Positions 53,200 through 63,165 of a stretch of DNA of 64,000 nt are shown one piece after another; positions within the stretch are counted from its first letter, which is position 1; the number at the start of each line of letters is the position of its first letter. The position numbers and the translations under genes are program-made. The notes under the pieces were generated by a model. It was given only the letters and a program-made list of their open reading frames with translations. It was not told the origin of the DNA and ran no database searches. This stretch comes from Aspidapion aeneum. Lineage: Eukaryota; Arthropoda; Insecta; Coleoptera; Brentidae. Location of the stretch: assembly GCA_963576565.1 (NCBI GenBank), contig OY755042.1, forward strand, positions 7,898,372-7,962,371, in the 5' to 3' direction.

Positions 53200-54530
53200 C
53201 TATTGAAAATCTGATCAATGGGGAGCCCTTTATCGCCAGTGATTGCGAACTTTTTAATGGAGAAACTAGAAGAGAAGGCGTTGAATAATGCCCCTGGTTT
53301 CGATATGTAGATGACACTTTTGTCGTTTGGCCTTATGGTAGAGACAGCCTTAATGAATTTCTCAACCACATTAACAGCATACACCCCAGTATACAATTTA
53401 CAATGGAAACAGAAAACAACAGAGAATTAGCATTCCTTGACGTACTAGTAACGAGGAAAGAGGGACGACTAGGACATACCGTATACAGAAAACCTACTCA
53501 CACAGACCGCTACTTAAACAACACATCTAACCACCACCCCTGCCAACGAAAAGGGGTAATAAGAACATTGGTAGAGAGGGCAAAAATAATCTGCGAACCA
53601 GAACATCTAGACAAAGAATTAAACCATCTTAAAAACGCCCTCGTAGCAAATGGATCCACTCAAAGCGACATAGATAAATGTATACGACCAAAGCCGAGCA
53701 CTAGAAGTAACAGTAGCGGTGGACTGAGCAGCCGCGAAGTTTCTTCAAGAGCCTTTCTCCCCTACATCCCTAGAGTGACGGATAGGATCGGACGTATTCT
53801 GGGAAAACACAACATAAAAACGATCTTCAAGCCATCTAAGAAGATCGAGAATCACCTCAGATCTGCGAAGGATATAAGGAACCCACTAAGTTCTTCGGGG
53901 GTATACCGCATTCCCTGTACCTGTGGAAGTGTCTACATCGGAACAACCAAACGGTCCGTAAACACAAGAATCAAAGAACACAAAGCCAACTGTCGACTCG
54001 GACATACGGAAAAATCCGCAGTTGCAGACCACACACTAAACAATGAAGACCACCGAATAAAATTCGAAGACACACAAGTTCTCTGCGCCTCCTCTTCATA
54101 CTATCCAAGACTCTATAGAGAAGCAATCGAAATTCATAAACACCAGCAGAACTTCAACAGATCTGAAGAAACTCTTAAAATTAACAGAACATGGGTACCG
54201 GTTCTTAAAAACACTAAACGGCTCGCTTACAAGAACAAAACTGAATCTCGGGAAAGTCACCAATCACCGACCAGCTCTGATATACGCCCCGCCCACCATA
54301 GCGTATATAACCTGCGCCCGCGACAGACTAACCACCAGTCTTCGAGAAGCCGACAAACAGTCAACATCTCCTGAAGATGCCATCCACTCGAGATGGCGAA
54401 ACGTCGAGAACGAATTTCCAACGACGACGGCCGAACAGCCTGAAAGCACACCCACCATTGGACGATGGCCGCGATTGTTGTTTGACATTGATAATGAGGA
54501 TTTATACCAGGGACATTCAAAAATTATTAT
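53200..54530 (+). pseudogene. Penelope-like element, RT end plus GIY-YIG endonuclease
   Basis: It enters at MGSPLSPVIANFLMEKLEEK (53208-53300), changes frame near 53300, then gives the catalytic RYVDDTFVVW and, from about 53400, a 320-codon open frame. That frame has FLDVLVTRKEGRLGHTVYRK, a linker and a GIY-YIG nuclease (VYRIPCTCGSVYIGTTKR, then RIKEHKANC). The start of the RT is missing (5' truncation). Immediately after the stop lies CTGAAGA-T-GCCATC...GATGGC-GAAACGTC (54371-54405), a hairpin like those at 37722 and 48543. It abuts the Crypton relic. Confidence 0.9.
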
Positions 54531-55224
54531 TTGAACATATTTTACTTATTACTTTATTTTATTGAAAATATAGCAGAATTTTAGTTGATTTCACTATTTT
54601 TAGGTTATTTTGTGTGCTAAGAAATATATTTTTAAAGATTTAAATGTTATAGAACACCTCAAAATTATAGCAAAAGTTTTTTTCGCACTAGTTCGGAAAA
54701 GTGGCACTTTCAACACTAAAATACATTTCCGCACGCTCGTAGAAAAAACACTTTTCGCTAAATTAAGTAGGCTTGCGTCAAAAAACAAAACTAGTGTCAA
54801 AGAAGATCCCGGAGATATCAGCAAAATATTACTGGATTTCAAGTCCCCGGACAATAACTTTTTTTACCATTTTATTTTTTTTTGTAAAAGTTTAAGGTAA
54901 AAAACCACGTAGATTTTAAACTTTTTGAATTTGCAAAGTTTTGGAAAGAAGTAATACTTTAAAATTTTCTTTCCTGACATAATCCCACCATGAAAGATAT
55001 TTTTCATCAATCATAAAAACTACTGTAATATCTCAAAGAACTAGGCTTTCCAAAACCACAACCATTTTTTGTTTTTTTTTCAATAACTATATTTAAAAAT
55101 ATATTTAAAAGTTGTCTTCACCTCTTCAGTTCCCTCTACTGGGATAGTTTCGCAAGAGCTTCCTATCGCATGGAATTTTTTCTCTACTTTCACTAGCATT
55201 GCTGTGTCAGTGTTAAGTCTGGTG
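54531..55224. other. intron with shared CACGCTCGTAGAAAA block
   Basis: A 96-codon plus-strand frame (54610-54900) is open but has no recognisable domain. Bases 54685-54760 (TTCGGAAAAGTGGCACTTTC, CCGCACGCTCGTAGAAAA) resemble the spacer at 51350-51460, so it is probably repeat-derived. Confidence 0.35.
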
Positions 55225-55229
55225 ATGTG

Positions 55230-56163
55230 TGTTATGATAATAAATTATTAGAATTATTATTTAGTTTTATGACAACCACTTTATTCATTCATCAATGTCT
55301 ATCAGATGTCAGAACATTCAATATCAACATATAACTAATAAGGACTCTCTACATCTCCCCTTTCACGTTCTGATTTCATCATCTCTATCTCCCTTTTCAT
55401 AAATTGACTACGACGAATTCGACTATTTTCTTTATTTTTAAAATAGGTCTCTAGTTTATCAAGAATGTCAACTACTTTGAAAGTTTTTATATCTGTTATT
55501 TTCAAAACAAGTCTTGCAGTGTCGCTAATTTCTTGATCAAAAAATGTACTTAGTAACACAGATACCTGACCATGTGAATTCAAGTCCAGATCTTGAAATA
55601 CCATATAATTCTCAAATTTCTGCCTCCAATCTCTGAATTGTCCCAAATTTAAAGACCCAATAAGTTTTTCTGGCCCAGGTATACAACTTTGTAATTGAAT
55701 TTGTTTTTGGAATCAATGAAATTCTTCTTGAATATCAAGATATTTGGAAGAAGATGAACTCACCATTCTTTTTGAATTTTCAGTTGAAATTTCTTGTTTA
55801 TTTCCTTGCAATGCAGAAAAGATAACATCTTTAAGGCTTGTAATTTGTGCTTCTAGTTTCTTTTCTAAGTTATGTATTGTATTTTGGGTGTTTTCTTTGA
55901 GTTTTTGTATTGTGTCTTCAGTATGACTTACAACTTCGGAATTTTCCCATCCTGAACTTTTTCTAGTTTTCTTATTGCTCCTGGGCATCTTTGTAAACTA
56001 TTATAGGTTCGTTCTAAGCTGACTGCGCCATGTTATGATAATAAATTATAAGAATTATTATTTAGTTTTATGACAACCACTTTATTCATTCAGCAATGTC
56101 TATCAGATGTCAGAACATTCAATATCAACCATATCAACATATAACTAATAAGGACTCTCTACA
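55230..56163 (-). mobile_element. compact gag-only LTR retrotransposon (TRIM-like)
   Basis: Two short LTRs, 55230-55353 and 56031-56163, start TGTTATGATAATAAATTA and end GGACTCTCTACA on the plus strand; they differ mainly by a 9-bp insertion. The 5-bp duplication ATGTG lies at 55225-55229 and 56164-56168. On the minus strand the 56031 side is the 5' LTR, followed by TGGCGCAGTCAGC (a primer-binding-site-like start). GTGAAAGGGGAGA, a polypurine tract, precedes the other LTR. The 680-bp interior encodes only gag-like sequence. No pol domain is present, so movement would need a partner. Confidence 0.88.
55335..55988 (-). pseudogene. gag-like ORF of the compact LTR element
   Basis: On the minus strand, from ATG 55988: a basic start (MPRSNKKTRKSSGW) and a coiled-coil-like segment (TIQKLKENTQNTIHNLEKKL). 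An in-frame TGA follows near 55713, then in the same frame GQFRDWRQKFENYMVFQDLD, typical of Ty3/Ty1-type gag cores, and RLVLKITDIKTFKVVDILDK. The frame runs into the LTR, which provides the stop after VESPY. Apart from the TGA it is one frame of about 217 codons. Confidence 0.8.
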
Positions 56164-56168
56164 ATGTG

Positions 56169-56498
56169 CTGTTAAGGTGGGTTGAGTGGCACGAAAAATG
56201 GACTTCTTCTTTGTTTCCAATTTCTTTTTAAATCGATTTTAATAGAAATATAGATTATGTATTTCTCAGAGGAAAATGAGGAAAATGGTATCAGCAGGTT
56301 TTACCGTTTTGTCAAAATACTGGTTCTCTTTACCATTTAAATTCTATAATTTATATATAAACAAGAAAAATTGCATGCATAAAGTTTATGACCACTATAC
56401 TGCCGGCGTCGCTAAGAAGAAAGCCGCATGTTGAGAATTGACGTTTTGAGAAAAACTCGTCTAAAGTTATATATACTCGTATAACATTATATATTTTA
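56169..56498. other. intron, nothing assigned
   Basis: No feature is recognised. Confidence 0.4.
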
Positions 56499-57975
56499 GC
56501 TCACACATATACTATACTATAGTAGTGTGAGTTATGGTGATCCTAATTTTTTCGAGAAAAAAAAAGTTGCTCCGATTTCAATATTTTAGCTCACACATAT
56601 ACTATACCATAGTAGTGTGAGCTATGGTGATCCTAATTTTTTCGAGAAAAAAAAAGTTGCTCCAATTTCAAATTTTTTTTTATATCTTTGCGTTTCAGAT
56701 GATTTTGAAACTTTTTTGTTGCGCCGTCTGTCTGTCTGTCTGTCTGTATGTCTGTCTGTCTGTCTGTCTAGGTGTCTGTCTGTGTGTCTGTATGTCTGTC
56801 TGTAACGACCAACGCGCATAACTCAAAAACCGCTTGGCCGATTTTAATGAAATTTGGTACCTAGGCTGGGTCTTGGGTCGATATGGTCCCATTTAAAAAT
56901 GAACAAAATCCACCGATAAGAAACCAAATAAAAGGGTGGGGGTAGATTTCAAAAATTAGAGTTTATGTGCAAATATGGCGTGTGTGATATTAAACGAAAG
57001 GTAATTGAGTCTGCAGTTAAACAAAATACATTTTAATTTATTAAAAAAAAAAGAGTGGGGGTATATTTTAAAAATTAGAGTTTAAGTAAAAATATGGCGT
57101 GTGTGATATCAAACGAAAGGTAATTGAGTCCGGAGTTTAACAAAATACATTTTAGTTTTTGTTTTTTTTGTAAGAGTGGGGGTAGATTTCAAAAATTTGA
57201 GTTTAAGTCAAAACATGGCTTGTGTGGTATCAAACAAAAGGTAATTTAGTCTAGATTTGAATAAAATATATTTCAGTTTTTAGTTATATTAGCTCACACG
57301 TACACTATAACTATAGTACCTAGTGTGAGCTTAGGGGCCCATATATTGGCAGAGTATTTTATATATCTTTGCGTTTCAGATGATTTTGAAACTTTTTTGT
57401 CGCGCCGTCTGTCTGTATGTCTGTCTGTAACGACCAACGCGCATAACTCAAAAACCGCTTGGCCGATTTTAACGAAATTTGGTACCTAGGCTGGGTCTTG
57501 GGTCGAGATGGTCCCATTTAAAAATGAACAAAATCCACCAAACACAAGCCAAATAAAAGGGTGGGGGAAGATTTCAAAAATTAGAGTTTATGTGAAAATA
57601 TGGCGTGTGTGATATCAAACGAAAGGTAATTGAGTATGGAGTTAAACAAAACACATTTTAGTTTTTTTTCTTTAAAAAGGGTGGGGGTAGATTTTAAAAA
57701 TTAGAGTTTACGTGAAAATATGGCGTGTGTGATATCAAACGAAAGGTAATTGAGTCCGGAGTTAAACAAAATACATTTTAGTTTTTGATTTTTTTAAGGG
57801 TGGGGGTAGATTTCAAAAATTTGAGTTTAAGTTAAAACATGGCTTGTGTGGTATCAAACAAAAGGTAATTTAGTCTGGAGTTGAATAAGATATATTTCAG
57901 GTTTTATTTTTATTAGCTCGCACGTACACTATAACTATAGTACCTAGTGTGAGCTTAGGGGCCCATATATTGGCA
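56499..57975 (+). mobile_element. tandem hairpin-ended repeat units 3 and 4
   Basis: A head-to-tail array of the family at 50378-52160. A first hairpin start (56499-56580) breaks off after about 90 bases and restarts at 56586. A nearly full unit runs to 57354: (GTCT)n at 56727-56804, the CCGCTTGGCCGATTTTAATG box, ~125-bp repeats, terminal hairpin 57290-57330. A 5'-truncated unit follows from 57355 with a shorter microsatellite (57407-57428), ending at 57983. Frames rich in Val/Cys/Leu/Ser or Asp/Arg/Gln/Thr read from the microsatellite are not genes. Confidence 0.7.
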
Positions 57976-57983
57976 GAGTATTT

Positions 57984-58267
57984 TTATTGTCTTATAGTTT
58001 GAGTAATGCGGTTTTATTCTTTTTTACGTTTTACGTCAAAATTATTTATCCTAATGAACTCAGATTTAATGTTTTTAACTAGATAAAATCATTATCACAG
58101 TGAGAAAGAAAGAGGTTTGACGCGAACGATTGGCAAAATTAAAATATAAGGTAACGGAAAAACCGACAAAAGTTAATTTTTGTGTTTTTGACATTTGTCT
58201 AAATTATAACTTGGGTATTTTGTCATAATTAAAAACTACTTAAGAACTACTTGTTGTTTTGTTCTAG
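57984..58267. other. intron before exon 4
   Basis: No feature besides the TTTTGTTCTAG acceptor at its end. Confidence 0.5.
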
Positions 58268-58455
58268 ATCGTTGATGGATTCATTGAAGCAAACGCCAAT
58301 ATCACGAACGAAACTGTAGTTGACCTGAGTGAAACCGTTGCTGAAGGAAACATTCCAGTTGTAGCCAACGAAGGTGTCATCGACTTGATTGGTACCGCTG
58401 CCAACAATACTGGAAATTTCCTATCACCCTTTGATAGTAACGTTCCTAGTACAAG
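58268..58455 (+). CDS. exon 4 of the gene at 36099, more hydrophobic-acidic motifs
   Basis: It begins in phase 0 after TTGTTCTAG with IVDGFIEANANITNETVVDL and continues AEGNIPVVANEGVIDLIGTA to NVPSTR. TVVDLSE and GVIDLIG resemble SUMO-interaction cores and add to those of exon 3. It ends at a GTAAGT donor (58456) in phase 2. The codon-level continuity with exons 3 and 5 supports it. Confidence 0.82.
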
Positions 58456-58606
58456 GTAAGTTAAAAAATGATACCACGTAATTGTAGCTACTTGAGGCAT
58501 TAGACTGGTTCTTTAATACTTTTAAAACAAAGCAGTTACCAAAAAGCCTATACAAAGCATCGGAGCAACAAACAAAGGATTATGATTATGAATATAGCTA
58601 CATTCC

Positions 58607-60948
58607 CAAGCAGCATTTGGACGTCATATTACGTTACCCATACGTTGCTTGCGATAAACGCGACGTCGTGTGCCGACGTCGTTTCGACCGCCTGACGACC
58701 CTCGTTTGCACCTAAATGGGGAATACAAATTCGGGTCGCTACGACGTCAGCATCTGACCTTATAGGTAATAGAGTTTACCAATTAACAACGTAATTGTAC
58801 GTTGGATTTCCGTCACTTAAATTTAGTCGCAAACAGGTAAGTTGCGTTTGGTTTCGTTTCCATTGCCTAGAATACATATAGTTTTTGCTAAAAATAATTC
58901 CTGTCGAGTAACTAAAACTATACCTGATAAGTAAATATTTTACACTTATTATAACAAGTCTCATAAAAATGGGTGCATTTTACAAATGACAATTATAGTC
59001 ATGCATGAAAGGGGGTATTACAATATTAATAATTTATATTTTAAAGCTGGCATAAAGAAGGCATGTTTATTCATAAATGTGATTAAAATACTTTCAAAAA
59101 AAGCAAGCGCTCCTGAAATATGCAAGATTTACTAAAATATATATTTGTTAAATAGATCTAATTTTTATTATTTTTTTTATTTTTGTAAAAAAAATATTTT
59201 GCTGCCTCACTAAACTCAAATTTGTTCATAATTTTACAATTATTCTTTCATTTCTACTTAAAATTAGAAAAAGAAAAAATATTTTATAATGGCCGACAGA
59301 CGCTAACCTTTTCAGAATGGCGGATTACTGTGTCTGACTTAATGTGAACTAATAATATACCAATTCGGACCGGGTCTCCACTTTTGGTTGTGAAAGATAA
59401 CCAAAGAGTCAAAGTCCGACAAACGTATTTCGTCCCATTAAATTCGGACAAACGTGAAATTTCGTACCCGTGAATTTAAAAATCAAACAAGTTTCATGGC
59501 TAATCGGGCAAAAAGGAGTTTTTTGTTTCCCTTATATTTTTCCGTGGGTAGCTTGAAAGCTTAACCTCACGGGGGTCCAAGATCTAATGGACACCTAATA
59601 AGTGTTGACAGTTAACCGTTTCGTCCTTATGGGACTCCTCAGAACACTGCTGGTCAAGTGACAAATCTTGCGAAGTTAATCAGACGGTTTCGTCTCTAAT
59701 TAAATGTAATTAGTGAGCGAACTATAGCAAGAGGCGCCATCTACCGAGATACGAGAGAAACAAAAAACCAAAAGCAGGGAAAACACTGCTATACAATATC
59801 GATCAATGAAAAGATCGAATGCAAATAAAAGAAAACAACTATAGTCCGTGACCTACGACAGCTCTTTGTTTTTTCAGGCCGGATCAACGCATTTTGCATT
59901 TTTACCCGTCATCAAGACAGTGAGCGTCAATCAACGGAATTTTTAAGCCAAATAATACTAACAAACGTGAAATTTCGTACCCGTGAATTTAAAAATCAAA
60001 CAAGTTTCATGACTAATCGGGCAAAAAGGTGTTTTTTGTTTCCCTTATATTTTTCCGTGGGTAGCTTGAAAGCTTAACCTCACGGGGGGGGGGGGGTAGC
60101 AAGAGGCGCCATCTACCGAGATACGAGAGAAACAAAAAACCAAAAGCAGGGAAAACACTGCTATACAATATCGATCAATGAAAAGATCGAATGCAAATAA
60201 AAGAAAACAACTATAGTCCGTGACGTTCGCCCCGCATGATTTTGCGTCGACCTACCAACCGATTGGAACTCAACGTCCGCTCTTTTTCTACTACAATAGG
60301 TAAAGCCCACGGTCCCAAAGCTAACTACCCACCGAAATCATTGTTTTTTTTTTATTTTTTAGAAATGTTTGTTTTAATATCAAAAATCTAAGGGAAATAA
60401 AACCCGTACCCCACCTGTGGGAAAAGGATGGGGTATTATGGTTTCCAAAATCCGAAAAAGATATAAAACTGCGTCATGTCCTGAAACGTAGCCGTCCTGA
60501 CCAAAATATCTCTCGACCAAACAAATGCACTGTTGTTAGGTTATGGGCGTCTATAAATGACAGCAGGCTGTACATGTGACGCGTAGGCCATATGAACGGA
60601 CGTGGAATAGGTCAAGTAAAAGTTACGGAAAATACACCAACTAAACTAAACGCTAGTTTAGGTCTGAGGTTAGGGTCTTCACCGGACGTACCCGACGCCG
60701 ACGTCTGTTGGTCGTTGGGCTGGTCAGAGTTTTTGTACGTCGAACAAACGAACGTAAGACCGACGTTGGGAAATTAATGGTATATTGTGTTGGATTATTT
60801 GACGTCGCGAGATCGTTAAAAAAACGGACGTATATTTGATAACGTCGGTTTTGATATGAATGCGACGTCGCTTAACGCATAATCAATCTTGCAACTTAAA
60901 ATTCCACTAAATCCGACGTCGGTTCAGGTCACATAATTGTTTCTTGGG
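58607..60948. mobile_element. ACGTC-rich inverted-repeat element
   Basis: The left edge CCCAAGCAGCATTTGGACGT and the right edge GTTTCTTGGG (60939-60948) are imperfect inverses. Both outer 200-bp zones are crowded with GACGTC/CGACGTCG palindromes (58675, 58729, 60801, 60871, 60924). This is the same style as the element at 659-2913, with a different terminal sequence. The frame at 60592-60777 is read from these palindromes and is not called. There is no transposase. Confidence 0.55.
59453..60225 (+). repeat. direct duplication, second copy with deletion and G run
   Basis: 59453-59857 and 59964-60225 share long identical stretches (AAACGTGAAATTTCGTACCC ... AACTATAGTCCGTGAC). The first copy carries about 150 extra bases (59573-59724), which the second replaces with a run of 13 G. 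Few other changes are visible, so the duplication looks recent. Confidence 0.8.
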
Positions 60949-62717
60949 TTGCAACCGAAGTGCAGAATTGTAAGATCGATATTATTGCACTCACAGAGAC
61001 AAAAAAGAAAGCCACAGGTACGAATAGTGTCGGTAATTTTGTCCACATATTCACTGGAGTCCCAAAAGAAAGGAGTGCAGCCAGAGAGGTATCCTTATTA
61101 ATAAAGAAAACATTTTTAAAATAAGATTACGGACTACGATTGCATTAGTGAAAACATACTTCGAGTTAACATGAAGATGCTAATAGCATAATAGCAGCCT
61201 ATGCACCATCAGATGACGAAAGAGAAGCTACAAAACAAATGTTCTTTGACCAACTTGATGAGACACCAAAATCGGTAATACCAGAGAAATAATAATAATA
61301 ATAACACCCTTCTTTTTCTAAGAGCTATAAGTACGAACCAATGCGCTTCCCATAGGTTATAAACTTGATACTTACCGCCTGGTCTAACTTTTAAGATCTT
61401 AGTAAATACTGGTGTGAGATTTTTTTTTGTAACAATTACAGAGGAATTTCAGTCACCAGCACTCTAAGTATATTGTACGGTAGGATTCTTAGAGATCTAA
61501 TAGAGAATGATTTTCATGAACAAGAAGAAGAAGAGCAAAGTGGGTTTCGTGCAGGCAGATCTTGTAGTGATAATGTTTTTTATCTTAAACAAGTAATTGA
61601 GAAAAGAAGCGCCAGAAATATAGAGACTCATGTTACCTTTGTGGACCTACAAAAATCATGTGATACCGTTCCAGTAGAAAAATTATGGACGGTGTTGGAA
61701 CAAACTAATATCAATCATACATACATAAAAGCGATAAAAGAACTATACAAAGGGTCAAAATCTAAAATTAAAATTGGAAATCGACTTTCAAAAGAATTCC
61801 TGGTAACAAGAGGCTTAAGACAAGGATGTTGTCTCTCCAACTCTTTTTAAAATATATATCGCAGTGGCTCTAAAAAACTGGAAACGTAAAGTGCACAGCA
61901 TGGGAATACAACTTAACGACCGATTTACTATATACACACTACAGTTTGCTGACGACCAAGTAATTGTAGCTAATGATAAAGAAGACATGGAGTATATGAT
62001 GAGAAAGTTAATGGAAGAATACCAAAAGTGGGGATTAACAGTGAACGTGGACAAGACACAGTACTTATGTATTGGAAACGAATCCAGTGAGTTAGAACTA
62101 GACAATGGACAAACAATATCTCCATGCAATGAGTATGTATACTTGGGTGTCACATTTGAAGACAGGGACAGACTGTAAAGAATTGGAAAAAAGAATAGTA
62201 AAAGCAAAAAAGGTTATTGGATGTCTTAACAGTATTTTATGGAGCAGAGAGATAAGAAAGAATGTAAAATTTAACATATATGAAACAATGGTAAAAAGCA
62301 CGCTGTTGTATGGAATAGAGACGTCGCGTAACAGAAAAATACAAAACAAAAATGGAAAGTGTCGAAATGGATGCAATAAGAAGATCAATGAGAATAGATT
62401 AGATCACATAAAAAATGAGATCATAAAAGAAAGAATGGGAATCGAGGGAAGCATAACGGATGACATCACTAAAAGGCAATTGATATGGTACGGCCATGTA
62501 CAACGGATGAACGATGAAAGATTACCAAAACAGGTCCTAGATTGGCAACCAGTAGGGCGCAGAAAAAGAAGACGTCCTAAACTAGAATGGCAACAGTCAA
62601 TCCAAAAATCAATGAGTCAAAAGAATCTGACAGAAGATGATTGTCAGGATCGAAGGAGGTGGGGAATAGGCGTCGGACAACGTAGAAAAACGTTCTAAAC
62701 CGACATAGTAGTAGTAG
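60949..62717 (+). pseudogene. LINE, endonuclease start plus reverse transcriptase, degenerate
   Basis: 60953-61100 encodes an endonuclease start (ATEVQNCKIDIIALTETKKK). Stops and a deletion follow to about 61430. From 61473 the RT resumes with EEEQSGFRAGRSCSDNVFYL, VTFVDLQKSCDTVP and RGLRQGCCLS. A frame change near 61840 leads to LQFADDQVIVANDKEDMEYM, and another near 62160 to the C-terminal WYGHVQRMNDERLPKQVLDW and RRKRRRPKLEW. It ends with GGCGTCGGACAACGTAGAAA and a (TAG)n tail at 62706-62717. It is the same family as 20566-21436. Confidence 0.9.
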
Positions 62718-62754
62718 ATTTTTTGTGATTGAAAGAGCATGTATCTATTTTTAG

Positions 62755-62893
62755 TGCGGGGCCAACTGCAGATACCGCGCCAGCTGTCCAACAAATAGAC
62801 GAAAAATTGTTCTACAAAGTACTAGAGCTATTTCCCGACACCTGTCCAGACTACATTAGGACATTGTGTGTTGGTCAAACGTGGAGTGAACAG
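62755..62893 (+). CDS. exon 5 of the gene at 36099, CUE-like helix
   Basis: It begins after TCTATTTTTAG only 37 bases beyond the LINE tail and completes the phase-2 codon from 58455. It encodes AGPTADTAPAVQQIDEKLFY, then KVLELFPDTCPDYIRTLC and VGQTWSEQ, ending at a GTTTGC donor (62894), phase 0. The pattern (F..VL.LFPD..P.YI..LC) fits the first helices of a CUE/UBA-like ubiquitin-binding fold, such as the one before the RING region in RNF216. The gene continues past the window end. Confidence 0.82.
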
Positions 62894-63139
62894 GTTTGCT
62901 TTTTTATATTTTTTTATTTTTATATGATCAACTTCTTATTTGTTTATTCTTTAGAAATATTTTAAGCATTCTTAGGTGTTTAATTGGAGGACTCCCGTAG
63001 AAACGCCTTTTAAATTTACAAAGTTTTTAGTATGTAGATTAAAAAAGTAACAAAACTCAATAAGTTTGCTAATTGTACAGGTTTCTATTAAATTAATGCC
63101 TGTCTTTTTCAACAATGCGAACTGTCGTTAATTGCACTG
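62894..63139. other. intron 5 start, nothing assigned
   Basis: No feature is recognised before the minus-strand LINE. Confidence 0.5.
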
Positions 63140-63165
63140 CGCAAAATTATATATATATATTTATC

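Noticed and set aside
54257..54520. Minus-strand frames opposite the Penelope-like ORF
   Set aside because: They are shadows of the plus-strand coding sequence.
56617..56892. Overlapping frames rich in Cys/Leu/Ser/Val or Thr/Asp/Arg/Gln
   Set aside because: They are translations of the GTCT/GACA microsatellite in several frames and both strands.
60592..60777. 61-codon frame in the ACGTC-rich end
   Set aside because: It consists of palindromic ACGTC repeats read in frame; no start context or homology.
36099..62893. Assigning the gene firmly as RNF216
   Set aside because: The diagnostic RING-between-RING domain is not in the window and the N-terminal sequence is not recognisably conserved.
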